Part shown: positions 22,601 through 36,400 of the stretch, piece by piece
How positions within the stretch are numbered: the first letter of the stretch is position 1
Layout of the letters: every line of letters starts with the position of its first letter
Assembly (NCBI GenBank): GCA_036346375.1
Contig: CM070508.1
Location: 23,938,852-24,002,851 of the forward strand
Source: Guadua angustifolia
Lineage: Eukaryota > Streptophyta > Magnoliopsida > Poales > Poaceae
Direction: 5' to 3'
Length of the DNA: 64,000 nt
Program-made: the position numbers and the translations under genes
Notes under the pieces: generated by a model
Told to the model about the DNA's origin: nothing
What the model saw: only the letters and a program-made list of their open reading frames with translations
Database searches by the model: none

Positions 22601-24430
22601 ATTTTGATATTATTTAGACATCTTTATGTAGTAGAACATGCATTGCACACTATCATGGAACATCTTTAATTCGATGCATAAATTAAACAATTTAGATAAA
22701 AGCATCAATTATCGGATTGGTTCTATCATGCAAAGATAGGAATCAGGGAAGAATACAAGTGCTAGTATTGATTTCACTAAATAACCATCGTTTGCTTCTT
22801 TTCTGGAATTTGGCATTAGATAAATACATTTCATTTGCAAATCAATTCACTGATTTCATGAGTTAAACAAATCAGCACACTAGCATTAAGGGTCCTTAAT
22901 AGCAGACTGTGAAACATGACCTTTCAGTAAGAAACTGCATCATCAGCCACTTCCAGAAGCATGACAATGATGAAAGAAATAGAGTTGCCCTGGATCTAGG
23001 CATACAAAAACTAAACATTCTAGATTCTTGACATTATTCATACCATGATTCTACTAATCTTTCTTATTGACAATGCTACACCCATCTTCTGTAAATTTGA
23101 GAAACATTACTTCAATGAAGGATTTGTAACTGAGAAGTAATTACATATTTACATCTATTTAGGCTAGTTGGTATTGCTATTGACTATTTCAATTTTGACT
23201 ATTGGTTGCTTAGCAAAATCAGCAACAATAGCTCCATGATGCAAATTTGAGAGCATTGTAGTTCCTGAGCAATACTTGGGACCTATCCATACAAGTATTT
23301 TGTTCAGAACATTAGGCATGTATAGAAGGACATTATTTCTAGCTCCTTGACATGTTCCACACCATTTCATATATTGCTTGCACAAAGAAACTTGCACATG
23401 CATGTTAGTGCGTGTTACTCCATCAAAATTTAATCTGATGACTAAATTTGTTGCAGTTTATATGATGCTTGCTGTTCAGCCTGTTCTTGATATAATGCAT
23501 GAATAATTACATTGTGTGGTCTGCATGCGACTTCTGATTTCTGCATTAATTATAATATATTTATCTATGGATTCATTACTTTTGATTCTGGCTTGCTTCA
23601 AGCAAAAGCCAGGAGCAATTTAGATTCTTAATCATGGTACAAGAATGCAGTTGGGTAGTCTTTCTTTTGTTTTCCTGGCATTTGGCCAGTATTTAATGAT
23701 ATTCATTGCCATGCTTGTAGGAAACTCATGAAGAATCCGAATGGCAAGCCTGGTTGATGGGCAGCAATTGATTTAGTTGTTTTAATAGGTTACTTCATGA
23801 ATTGTAACGGGACATCATTAGGTCAAATGTATGTAATCGGATTGTGATTATGTTGTATTTGGGCCATCTTTCATATTCCTTGTTTGTATCAAATTACCCA
23901 TATATGAATGCTTGTATTATTTTGCTTGAATATGTGGATGTTTGTATCTGATATGAATAGTCCAAATTTAGTATATTTTTTCTCACATTTTCATATTTTA
24001 GTGAATTTGTATTATTCTTATTTGTAATTTTCCTAATTATTCGTTATTTTTAATTATTTGTGATTTTTTCCTGAATTTTCTGAATTTTTCATGATTTTTT
24101 CTGGATTTTTGGAGTTTTTTTTAATGTCCAGGATTTTCATCCCTTTGTTTTCCAAATGGTGACAGGGAATATTTCCTCAAGAGGTTGTGAGGGATTTCGT
24201 TTGCCCTTCATTCCAAGGGGATTTTCTTCCCTAGGATATTCCCTAGAATCCAAACAAGCCCTAAGCAAAGCATGTACGGTTTGAGCAAGGTGGAAACAAA
24301 AAATTTGGATGTGGAACACCATTTACAGGGTTTCATCACAAAAAGTATATATAACTATACAAGTATAACAAATGAAGACAGAGGTAATTTCCAGTGGTAG
24401 CAGATATATTTCTCCATCAGTAACACGTAC
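22601..24430. other. No gene recognised; contains one PIF-like element end
   Basis: The sequence is AT-rich and intron-like. At about 24120-24264 the minus strand starts GGGCTTGTTTGGATTCTAGG next to a TTA, which is the terminal form of PIF/Harbinger MITEs. No matching left end was found. From here to 24430 it would be intron 6 of the AP2-like gene. Confidence 0.4.
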
Positions 24431-24481
24431 CTAGGAAGCCCACGATACTTAGGTAATCCCCTAGAAAAGGCACTGCTCTTT
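24431..24481 (-). CDS. AP2-like gene, exon 6
   Basis: The exon has 51 nt. The acceptor is TCGCAG|AAAGAG and the donor CCTAG|GTACGT. It codes [17 protein letters not shown], the start of the degenerate second AP2 repeat. Intron 5 before it is only 70 bp. No following exon was recognised. Confidence 0.87.
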
Positions 24482-27400
24482 CTGCGATGCATGCATCTTC
24501 CCGTTAGTGCTTAGGAAATAAAAAAATGTACAGGCACTTGCACAAATATACCTTCTAAGAGACACAAGATAGTCCTCCTTGGAGATCATCTGCATCTCTT
24601 CAAGATCCCTTGCATAATCAGATACCTAAATAAGCAAATAGCCAAATACATAGTGAGCATAAGTCTGCAAAACACACAACTTTAATTAACTATTGTGATA
24701 ATTAACATTAAATAGAAAACAGTTTAATACTCAACACTGCAAATCCATCGTCATCCAGGTGTAAAGGCACCAAATGAAGCGATGATATGCATTTTTGTCA
24801 AATCATCACATTACATCAAATTGCAAAATGTATTAAGTACATTTGAAGCATAGACTGGTGGATATAAGTCAGTCATCACATTACATTAAATTGCAAAATG
24901 TATTAAGTAGATTTGAAGCATAGATTGGTGGATATAAGTTCCCATCTCATGTGAATTTTAACACATACATCAAAATGTACTTGTACAAGAATAATATAGA
25001 AGCATCACTGTTTGACAGAAATCAAAATAACGAAAAAGAACGCAACCATTAGAGTTTAGAATTTATGGATCTTGTACTTTGTGCTTCTTCTACACATATA
25101 TTATTACTACTAAATTGTCTTAATAAAAATATGAGTCATTGGAGGCACTACGCTTGCTTTGAGAACTATATTAGGAGAAAAAACATGTATACCACTTATT
25201 GGGTTGATCCATCCCAACTATATTGGTGCAAATCAGACAAAATTTCCTAATGTTAATAAGTCCAAAATGAATACAACTCTAGTTTTTAGATAAAAAGAAC
25301 ATTTAATAATTGTCACACTATAATCATGATAGATTATTAATAAGTCACACCACACAATTGCATAGCATTTTAGCCTCTTTTTATCCAAAATTAGGCAGTA
25401 GCATCTCTATGATAGGTTTCTGTTTAAACAGTTACATTTGTAATAAAATATATAACAAAACCAAACCCAATAAGGAAATCATAGGCTTTATAGTTGGGCC
25501 AATGCATCATATATCGAAATTTTTGTATACTTAATGCAAAGTAGAAACTAGACAGTAGACACTTCCAAAATCGAGTGATCAGGTTTGGAGGCTCCCAATT
25601 TTACAGCTCAAAACAATGTTGCTCAAGTTTTCTTTCCATCCAGGTACTTCACTGCTCAATATTATTAACAAGTTGAGTTCCACACGAAAATCTTAGTTTG
25701 GCCATTCGATGCTTCCTGAATCTCTACTGCGTAAAAGTAGGACTTGCTAGTGGTCGCCCATTGAACATCCCGATTTTTGCAATTTACGGATTTCATATGC
25801 ATTTTACCATTTTATGAATTTTCTGGAGTTTATTTGATTTAATTTGCATTTATTGTAATATGACCGTTTACTAAAGTCATTTAAAAAGTATGAAAAGTTT
25901 AAATAAACTTTTGCTGAAAATACTTTATTTGAGTTCCAAATGCCCTAAATTATTTTCTAAAATTTTCTAGAATTTTTGGGTATTTTTGCTATTTATTTTG
26001 GCTTTGTTTAATTTGATAATTTATTTTCATTTGGAAAAGATTTAAAATACTTTCAAATAGTGTTGGACCAAAACCCTGTTCAGCTCAGCCCAATTCCCAC
26101 CCACCAGCCCGTTTAGCCCGCCTCCCCACAAACCCTAGGATTGAGGTCGTTGGATTCTGATCCAACGCTCACTGTTATGTTGCGTCACCTTTGCATTCTG
26201 TGCCACCGATAGCTCGCCACGTAGACGGCAAAGATCTCTCCGCACCGCCGCCGCCATATCCGCGCCAAATTCTGCCGCCCAACCAACTGCGCTACGATTT
26301 CTACGCTTGACACGCCTCCCTATGCCACTATTTAAGCCGCCACCGGTCTCATTGGAATCCCCACGCTGCGCCGCATCTTCTACCATGGACGCGTTGCCAA
26401 AGATCGTTTGTGCGCTGCACAAGTGCTCGCCAAAGTTCATCTGTGCTGCGCCTCGGTTTTCCAGGAAGACCTAGCCGTCCGCCGCATCTCCGATGTCGCC
26501 GTTGGTGCCATCAGGTTCGCCGTGATGAGACGCGTTTATGCCGGGAGAAATTGTCGCTACAGACCCTCTAGAACGCTGTTGCACACTTCGTCTTCCTCGT
26601 CGTGCAGATAGCCATCGTGCCATCGCCGCCACCCATGAGCATCGTCGACAGTTAGATCTCAAGGTAACCGTTGGATGCGAGCCGCGTGTCAAGCGCTGGG
26701 GTAACCACGTCACTCAACCGCGTAGTGTAGCGTCAGCCGTTCGATCTTATGTGCACGGTCTACATTCAACCGTGCGGCCATATCCGCGCCATGCTGCATG
26801 TCTCAAACCTCACCGCCACCTGTCCGATCAGGAACGGGCGGGCGAGATCGCACTAGTATCGCGTTAGTCGCGTCATGCCGCGTGTCATATAGGGTTTCGA
26901 ACCGTTGTGCTATCACGGTAGTCGGATCTGCGTTGTCCCTTATCGTGCCACGTCATGACGTCACTTTATCTGCAAGTCTGAGCCATTCGATCAATCTTGA
27001 CGGTCCGGATGATGCCGCGTGTCGCCACTAGAGCCGCCTAGAGTAGTAACTTCATTAGTAAACCCCAGCCGTTAGATCAAATCGAACGGTCGTGCTTTCG
27101 CCACGTCGCATTAGATCCTAATCACCATCTCGTCGTTCATTTTGAATCGGATGGGCAGGATTCCACCGTGAGCTTCGCCAATCGCACCACACCGTGTGTC
27201 ATACCCGCGTCGTGCTGCGTGCGTCAGCCAGCGCACGAGCACAGTGCCAAAGGTCTGCCATGAACCTAGCATGGTTGTGGACCGAGTCCATACGCCGTTG
27301 CCACATGTCGAGCCGTGGTTGCGCCACGCGTCCCGTGACGTCAACATGACATCAAAAATCGAATTTTCTGTTAAAAAATATTCGACCTAAAATAATTTCG

Positions 27401-30400
27401 ATGCTGACATTAGCATGGCGTCATAAATGCTATTTTCCAATACAAAAAAAATCATTTAATTCAGATTTTTCTGTTTTTTCCGATTTTTCTATTTTGTCAA
27501 ACTTTGTTTAGCTCGTTCTCCTTTATACAAACTCCGATTGAAGTAATTCCAGTTTCTAAAAATTTGTAAAATTGAGCTCTGTTTAATAGTGAATTTTATT
27601 TAATTTTTAGGATTGAGTTTGCTCTCTGTTTTTTGTATTTATTGCTTTTTCGCTCGTTTCGCATAGACGTTGAAGTACTTGAGGCATTCGTGACTGAGGA
27701 GCCAAGTTAAAAACAAGGTCTAGAGTAGGATCCAAAGTTGTTTGAAGGAAGGTTGTTCTTTGATCATGTTGAACCTATGTTTTCCTGTAGTTTTATTGTT
27801 TTATACTAATGCATGTTAATTCAAATATATAATTGTTCAATTAATCTGGGTATAGCTATTCATTCAAATTGTGATATATCCACTTTGCCATATTGTATGT
27901 CATATTTCGTTTGTCATCCCAATATGGTCGTTAATAATTGCCAATGTGGGTAAGATAAGGCATATGTAGTATGCTTAGCCATGCAACAAGTCATCATTTT
28001 ATGTGAAAGGTTAATCTTGCTTAATGAAATATGAAACATGTTTATAGAATTGTGTGTCAGGTATTGTTACACGATGTTGATTATTTTGTTCATAGCATAT
28101 GGTGCATGGTAAAACAACTGGGGTGATAAAATAATTTAGACTAAGGCAAGCGGCAAGAATTTATGGTGGGCCAATGCGGCATTTGGGCGATCGCATTGCT
28201 TTTTATGGTATTTGATGGTTTATGGTTATGGTGATTTTTGGTTAGTCATGCATTAGTCATTTAAGAATTTAACCTTGTGAGCATTTGAACTAAGTTATTC
28301 ATACAACCACATGTCTGGTATAGGACAGACTTAGCTGATTAATTTGTTAAGTCTAGACTTTGGTACTGTTGTGATGGTGCGGGTTCCGGGTGTATAATTA
28401 GACTCACATGGCACAAGAGGGTGCTCTAGATGTGGTAACCAATTCCATCAGTATTAAAATCTTTGCGATCAGTATTGGGTTTAGACAGAGCATTGGAAAT
28501 GTTTTGTTATAATCACTCGCCTTTGTGGTGTTATGATTATATCTTATAGGGAAAATGTTTAAACTATGTAGAGTGTAAATCTATTCGAATAGCCGTGCTC
28601 GAGAATATTGAGCATTGCTCGGTGATTACAGTAAGGGTTAGTTTTTATTAAAATAAATGTGGATATGGAGGCTGTATGCCCATGGGAGTTGGAATATGAT
28701 TTAAGATAATGAGTTGGTTTATTTGGGAAATATCTGAGGAAATTTATTATTGGTGTTAATTGTTTTGCTATCTTTTCAGTCTATTATGCTAATCTTTTGT
28801 AAATGTTGTTTTATTGCAAAATAACCATGTCAGCCATTCATTTGGAATAAACCATGCATATAGTATATTAGACTTGCATTCTATGCATGACTTGTTGAGT
28901 GCTTTATGTACTCACCCCTTGCAACAACACATCACTAGTTGGAGAGGAGGCTGCGCTTGATTTCGAGGAGTTTCAGTAGGAAGCGAACAATTAAGGTGTG
29001 AACCTTGTCAGTTGCATGTGGCAAATTGAATGGCTACTATGAATAAATCTATTTCCGCTGTAGCTTATTTATTTTTCTATCTTAGCCCTATATGGCGTAT
29101 TCATGGAAGGTGGACCATAAGGTCGTCTAACAAGTTATATTTAATTTGATGAAGTCTTTATTATAGTATCGTTGAGTATGATTGTAACATTCATCTATGT
29201 TGACCTGTGTGCACTAGCATAATTCTGGACTAGTGTTGAATACACAAGGGCATATCGTCCGGCTTTACATATTGGGTCCCGACAGAGGTGGTATCAAAGT
29301 CATACTGACTGTAGGTCAAGTCCTAGTTAGTCTAGGTGTCCTAGTAGTGTCAAAAACTATTTCCTAAAGTCAAAATTAACTCAAAATTTTTCGTCTTTTC
29401 TCTTGTTTTGAGCTGAGGTTTCTCGAGAATTGTCTTCTACAGATAAAGATGGAGTGCATCTATGGTGAAAGCAAGGGTAGATTCGCTGCTGAGCTATGGA
29501 AGATGTTGTAGCCGCTGGGAGGATTTGGCAGGCCTATCTATTGAGGTACCAGCTGGGTTGCTAATGGAAAAGTATGAGGAACACTCTGCAATCTCACAAT
29601 TTATGCCCGAGAGAACACCATGGGAAGCCATCCCATCAACATCACCGTGAGGAGATCATCGTTTGAGGCTTGGATCCAGGAGTTCACACACTTAGCACAT
29701 TGTCGCCTTGCTCGAGACAACGCTGACGAGTTGGATTGTCCTTAGGCACTTGTAAGTAACCATACCAAGTATTTAATAAAGTTTTCATATTTGGAGTTGG
29801 ATTTATAACTTTTTCCCCGCATAAGTTCTTATATTACTTGTCTATACTTTTCCTTTTCTCTAAACCTTGGAGTGATCAACAAATGGTTCAGACACGCGGA
29901 AACAACAGAGCTAGTGGAAGTGGAGCTAGACCAGGTGAAAATCTGAATGAGACACCAGTACCTCAACCAGCACCATCAGTTGACGTAACTTCGAAGCCTT
30001 TCTTGCTGCACAAACACCGCTTATGCAAACTATGATGCAGCACTTTACCAATCAAGCAACTGCCAACAATACAAATCAAGTTGCTAACAATAGGAGCCGT
30101 CCGTTCTCAAAGTTGTCAGACTTCATGAGGACTCATCCGCCTACTTTTTTCTGGGAATAACCCAATTGAGACAAATGATTGGCTTAAGACAATTGAAAGG
30201 AAGCTGCGCATCACTCAGTGTGTGGGAAATGAGAAGGTGATATATGCTTCTCATCAGCTTGAATGTACAACTGTTGAATGGTGGGAAAACTATTGTGCTT
30301 CACAAGAAAACCCATAGAAGATCACTTGGGAGAAATTCACTGCTGCTTTTTGCCAGTACCATGTTGCTGAAGGTGTCATGGATTTAAAGGAGGAATTCAA

Positions 30401-33400
30401 AGCTATCAAGTAGGGAAGCCAATCTATGGCTGACTATTTGAAAAAGTTCACATAGCTTGCTCGTTATGCACCTATAGACGTTGCAACAGACAAGACAAGA
30501 TAGTCTCGTTTCATGAAAGGGCTGAATTCTAGACTGCAGTTGGGTTGATTAGCCACAATTTTTCTGATTTTCGAGAGCTCATCAACAAGGCCCTTATTCT
30601 GGAAGATAAGCGCAAGGAGCTGGATGACAATCGGAAGCATAGAATAGCACAACAAGGAGCTCGTTAGGGACAACAGAGAGTGAGGGTTGCACCGTACCAG
30701 TTTGTCAGATTTCAGCCCAAGGCTATATATTCAAGACACCATCTCTGCCGCGTCCAAGTGGATAGAACTTCTAGACACCTACCGGACAAACAATGCACGG
30801 GAGGAAATCAGCGATCGATAGTCGAGCAACCGGTTGTAATGGGCTAGAACGGGAGGTGTTACGCCTGTCCACTTCAACCTTGGTCTGCACCGATAGCGCT
30901 GCACGGGAGGGAACTATGGGTGCTCAAAATTTGGATGACAATCGGAAGATAAGCGCAAGGAGCTGGATGACAATCGGAAGCATAGAATAGCACAACAAGG
31001 AGCTCGTTAGGGACAACAGAGAGTGAGGGTTGCACCGTACCAGTTTGTCAGATTTCAGCCCAAGGCTATATATTCAAGACACCATCTCCTGCACCGCGTC
31101 CAAGTGGATAGAACTTCTAGACACCTACCCAGACAAACAATGCACCAGGAGGAAATCAACAGTCAATAGTCAGGAGCAACTTCAGTTGTAATGGGCTAGA
31201 ACGGGAGGTGTTACGCCTGTCCACTTCAACCTTGGTCCTGCACCAGCCAAGCGCCTGCACCAGGAGGGAACTATGGAGCTGCTCAAGCTAGAGTTACACC
31301 TCAAGCCACGATGAGAGGTCGTGTCAACCATATCACGACTGATGAAGTCTAGGAAGCATCAGACATCATATTGGGTAAGTTCCTAGTTAACTCAGTACCT
31401 ACAACAGTTTTATTTGATTTCAAAGCTTCATAATCCTTTATTTCTCGAGATTTGCTGTTGGGAATGGGTTAGATGTTATGAATCTTAAGTGCATACTTTT
31501 GGTCTAATCCCCTGAATCAAAACTTGATCTAACCTAGGATGCATGGGAGTTAAGATGCTCATGGATAGGATAGAGTTCCTAGCGAACCTTATTATTTTGG
31601 ATACCCAGCATTAGATGTTATTCTTGAAATGGATTGGTTATCCAAACACAAGGTTGTGCTGGATTGTGGTCGAAGAGTTATGTCAATTGAAAGCCCGAGA
31701 GGCGAAAAAGTGGAAGTTCAGGCGATCGTAGTTCGCAACGGTCAAATGATGGTTAACAGTATTAAAGCTATCAATTTAGAAGAAGTGTCAGTTGTCCGTG
31801 AAAATTCGGATGTTTTTCCTAAAGATTTACCTAGAATGCCACCCGACCGAGAATTGAGTTTGTGATTGAATTGGTTCCCAGTACGGCCCCGATAGCCAAA
31901 AGATCATATCAGATGCCTACAGATGAGCTGGTAGAAATGAAGAAGCAGATTGAGGAGTTGCTAGAAAAAGGTTTTGTAAGATCTAGTTTGTTGCCATGGA
32001 GAGCACCTGTTTTTTTTTTGTTCAAAAGAAAGATGGAAGCCTAAGGATGTGCATTGATTATCGTGCTCTTAATGAAGTGCCAATAAAGAACAAGTATCCG
32101 TTACCCAAGATCGATGATTTGTTTAATCAATTAAGAGGAGCTGGAATTTTCTCAAAAATAATTCTTCGATGAGAATATCAGCCGAAAATTCACGCAAAGG
32201 ATGTGCCCAAGTCAACATTTTCAACAAGATATGGACATTATGAGTTCACATTTATGTCATTTGGATTGACTAACGCCCCTACCTATTTCATGAATATGAT
32301 GAATAAGGTTTTCATGAAATACTTGGATAAGTTTGTTATCGTATTCATAGATGACATTTTTGTCTACTCCAAGACAGAAGAAGATCATGTAGAACATTTG
32401 AGGTTTGTTCTTGAAAAGCTTCGAGAGCAGCAGTTATATGTTAAGTTCAATAAATGTGATTTTTGGAAGAAAAAAAAAGTGAAATTCCTTGATCATGTGA
32501 TGACTGCTAAACGAGTTGCTGTTAATCCAAGCAAAGTCGAGGCAATATTGCACTAGGAGCAACCAAAGACAGTAACCCAAATTTGTAGTTTCCTTGGAAT
32601 GGCATGATATTACTTACCGTCGGTTTATCGAAAGATTCTCGACAATTGCTAGACCACTTACGTAGTTATTGAAGAAGGAAAAGAAATTCACATGGACGCC
32701 AAAATGTGAGAAGAGCTTTCAAGAGTTAATAAAGAAAACGTTAACATCAGCACCAATGTTAGTATTGTCAGATATTCAAAGCAGTTTTGATATTTATTGC
32801 GATGCTTCGTGTCATGGACTTGATATGTATTAATGCAAAACGGCAAGGTTGCCGCATATGCTTCAAGACAATTGAGGCCGCATGAGGAGACTTGCCCAAC
32901 GCATGATTTGAAACTAGCTGCTATAGTGTATGCTTTAAAGCTATGGCGTCACTATCTTATTGGAAACCATTGTGAGTTACACAGACCATAAGAGTTTAAA
33001 GTATATTTTCACTCAGTCAGACCTTAATATGAAATAAAGAAGATGGTTGGAGTTAATCAAGAATTATAATTTAGGAATTCATTATCACCCTAGAAAAACT
33101 AACGTGGTAACCGATAACTTAAGATGGAAAAGCCATAGTGTTAACATGTTATTTCAAGAGTTAGTCTGGTTTATGTAAGAAATTCCAAAAGCTGAAATGG
33201 GAAGAAGTATTTAAAAGATTTCTAGCTACCTTGGAGGTAAAGCCAACGTTGGAAGAACAAATCAAGGAAAGTTTAGAAAGATGGTGCTAAAATAAATAGA
33301 ATCAATTCCAAGATGGATGAAGGCAAAGCTAAGGATCTTACACTGGATAATCAAGGTACTCTATGGATGAAATGTCGAATTTGTGTAACAAATAGGAAGG

Positions 33401-36400
33401 AACTAAAGCAGCTAATTCTTGAGGAAACTCATGACTCTAAGTACTCATTCATCCAGGTAGTGCAAAGATATACCAAGATCTAAAAAAAGATTTTGGTGGC
33501 CTAATATGAAACGTGAAGTTGCTGAGCATGTCGCTTTGTGTGATATATGTCGAAGGGTGAAGGCAATGCATCAAAGGCCAGCAGGATTGTTACGGCCGTT
33601 AAAAGTGTCAGAATGGAAATGAGGGGAGATCAGTATGGATTTTATTACCAGTTTACCTAGAACCTAGAGTGGCTTTGATTCAATATGGGTCATAGTTGAT
33701 CGACTCCCATTTCATACCACTTAATGCTACTTAGGAGATTATCTGGCATAATTATACATGTCAAGAATTATGTGTTTGCATGGAGTGCCAAAAAATATAG
33801 TGTCAAGCAGAAGTACCCAATTTACCTCAAGATTTTGGAATAAATTGCATGAAGCAAGGGAACTCATCTAAATTTTAGTACAGCTTATCATCCACAAACA
33901 GATGGTCAGACCGAGAAGGTCAATCAGATTTTGGAAGATATGTTAAGAGTTTGTGCTCTAGGTTATGCCGCTTCATGGGATAAATGTTTGTCGTATGCTG
34001 AGTTTAGCTATAATAACAGTTATCAAGCAAGTTTGCAAATATAACAATTTGAAGCTTTGTATGGTCGATCTTGTCGTTCCCCATTAAATTGGAATGAGAC
34101 GGGAGAGCGCTTGGTTTTTGGACCAGATATTCTGAATGAAGCTGAAGAACAGATTTCTATGATCAGAGAGAGACTAAAGATTGCTTAGTCAAGGCAGAAA
34201 AGTTATGCCGATAATCGTCGCCATGAGTTAAGCTTTGAGTCTGATGATTTTGTGTATCTTAGAGTTGTTGGAATTGATGGAATGGCAGCTTGATTCAATA
34301 ATGGGCCAATGGGCCAAAAGTATATACAAGTACAATAGAGGATAAAAGGCAAATAGCACCCTGTACAAGTCTACTTTAACACCCCCCCTCAAACTCAAGG
34401 TGGATCCACAACATTGAGTTTAGAGAGATGAAGATCATGTTGCGCCTTAGTTTGTGCCTTGGTGAAGAAATCCGCAATCTGAACCTCGGAAGGCACATTA
34501 CGGCGTGAGCACCCAGTACAAAATCTTGAGGAAGGTACCTGCTCAAGGAGATCTTGTGAAGAGAGGTGGATAGGTACTCACCAGCAGAGTCAGCACGAAA
34601 CACACAAATAGGCGAGTCGAACTATGTGCGGACCATGGCAGCTTAGGCCTGATAGGCAGACAACACCTGATGCCTAGAGGTCAGAAGATAGATCCATGTG
34701 TAACGAGAGAAATCATCAATAAAGATCACATAGTAGCGATGACCCCCTTTCGAAACGAAGGGAGCCGGGCCTCATACATCAGAATGAACCAAATCAAACG
34801 GCTGAAGAGACACCGAGTCACTAGTGGGATAGGGTAGCTGTAGCTGCTTCCCAAACTTACAGCCCATACAGGACAGGGAGGTATCACCAGAAACCTTCCC
34901 AAGAACACCACGACTCACTAGCAAGGAAAGACGAGACCCACACATGTAACCTAACTAATGATGCCACTGAGCAAAACTGGCGGAAGCAGGGGTGGAGAGG
35001 ACAGTGACATCAGAGACGACAGTCGACTAGCTGCTGGAGGTGGACGTGACGGAAGCAGAGGGTAGGTGAAGCCAATCAAGCTCCCATAGACGCTGAGAGT
35101 CACGGACCCGACGGCCAGTACCAACCAGGGTCCCGGTGAGACGATCCTGAATAGAACAAGAGTCAGCCTCAAGAATGATATGACAATCAAGATCAGCAAG
35201 CTGACCAGCAGATATAAGCTGCAAGTCGAGGCGAGGAACATGTGAAACAGAAAGAACATGAAAACAAGAGGTGTGAAGAGTGCCCCGACCAGCAACTGAA
35301 AGGGAAGTACCATCAGCCGTCCTAACAGACATAGGGATGGCTGAAGAACTCAGTGGGCCAAGGTAAGTGGGATCAGATGTCATATGAAAAGAAGCTCCAG
35401 AGTCAAGAATCCAAGGCAACTGTATACCTGAATGAAGACTGGCAACAGACGGTCCTGGAGAAGGAGTCGCCCCCAGACGGCGCACCATGCGCTCAAGGCG
35501 CTGATCACATCCTGCATGGCAGTCAACAGGGCATCAGATGGGCGAGAGGCACAAGCCCCACCACCTCCACCCTTGCGGTTCTGAGGCCACCTCCTGCACT
35601 GCTCAATGGTGTGCCCTATCTTCTTCAAGATGAATTCAACGAACCACTACACCAGCGGTGCTCCCCACACAGAACAGGAGCCTCCTCTAGGTCTTTGGGA
35701 GAGGAAGCGATCGCCGAGGCCGTCGCAGGAGGAGGTGTGGAAGTGATCAGGACCAACGAGGAAGACGAGAGCATGCCACGAAGACGAGTCTCCTCTGCAC
35801 GGACCAGAGTGAGCGCCTCAACCAGGGATGGTCGCGGCGAGCGGGCCAGCAGCTGAGCACGGAGCTGCTCAAACTCCGGTCGAAGTCGGCGGAGGAACTC
35901 AAAGAGGCGAACAGCACTCTTGTGGTCCCGATGAAGGCCACAGCAGTCGCAGGTCGAACTATAAGGAGGCTCCAAGGAGTCAAGCTGACGCCACACGTCA
36001 GTAATCTGCTGGTAGAAGGTATCAACAGTGGAGTCCTGCTGACGAAGAGAGCTCGCCGACTCGGTGTAGGCGTATAGAGGCGTCATTGCTTCATTTGAGG
36101 CCGGGCCTCATGCGCTCCCACATCAGCTGACAAGAAGGAAGAGCGGCCAGATCTATGGCAAGCTCAACCTTCATCTTGCCTAAGATAGCGACAACAACCA
36201 CGAGCCTCATCCTTTGACATCCTCAAGAGTCTGCAGATCGGCGACGTACTGATCAGTGTCCTGCTCGTATGCTGCTAGAACATCTATAGGGACTGGAGCA
36301 CCATCTGACCCGACCATAAAGGCCAGGCGGCTGGGCGGTGGGCGAGGACAAGCTCGGTGAGGTGACCCCATAGACGCTGGCTGTCAAGTGAGACCCGGAG

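Noticed and set aside
26135..27390. Several 60-110-codon ORFs in the gypsy 5' LTR
   Set aside because: They are GC-rich frames on both strands without domains, inside an LTR defined by TSDs.
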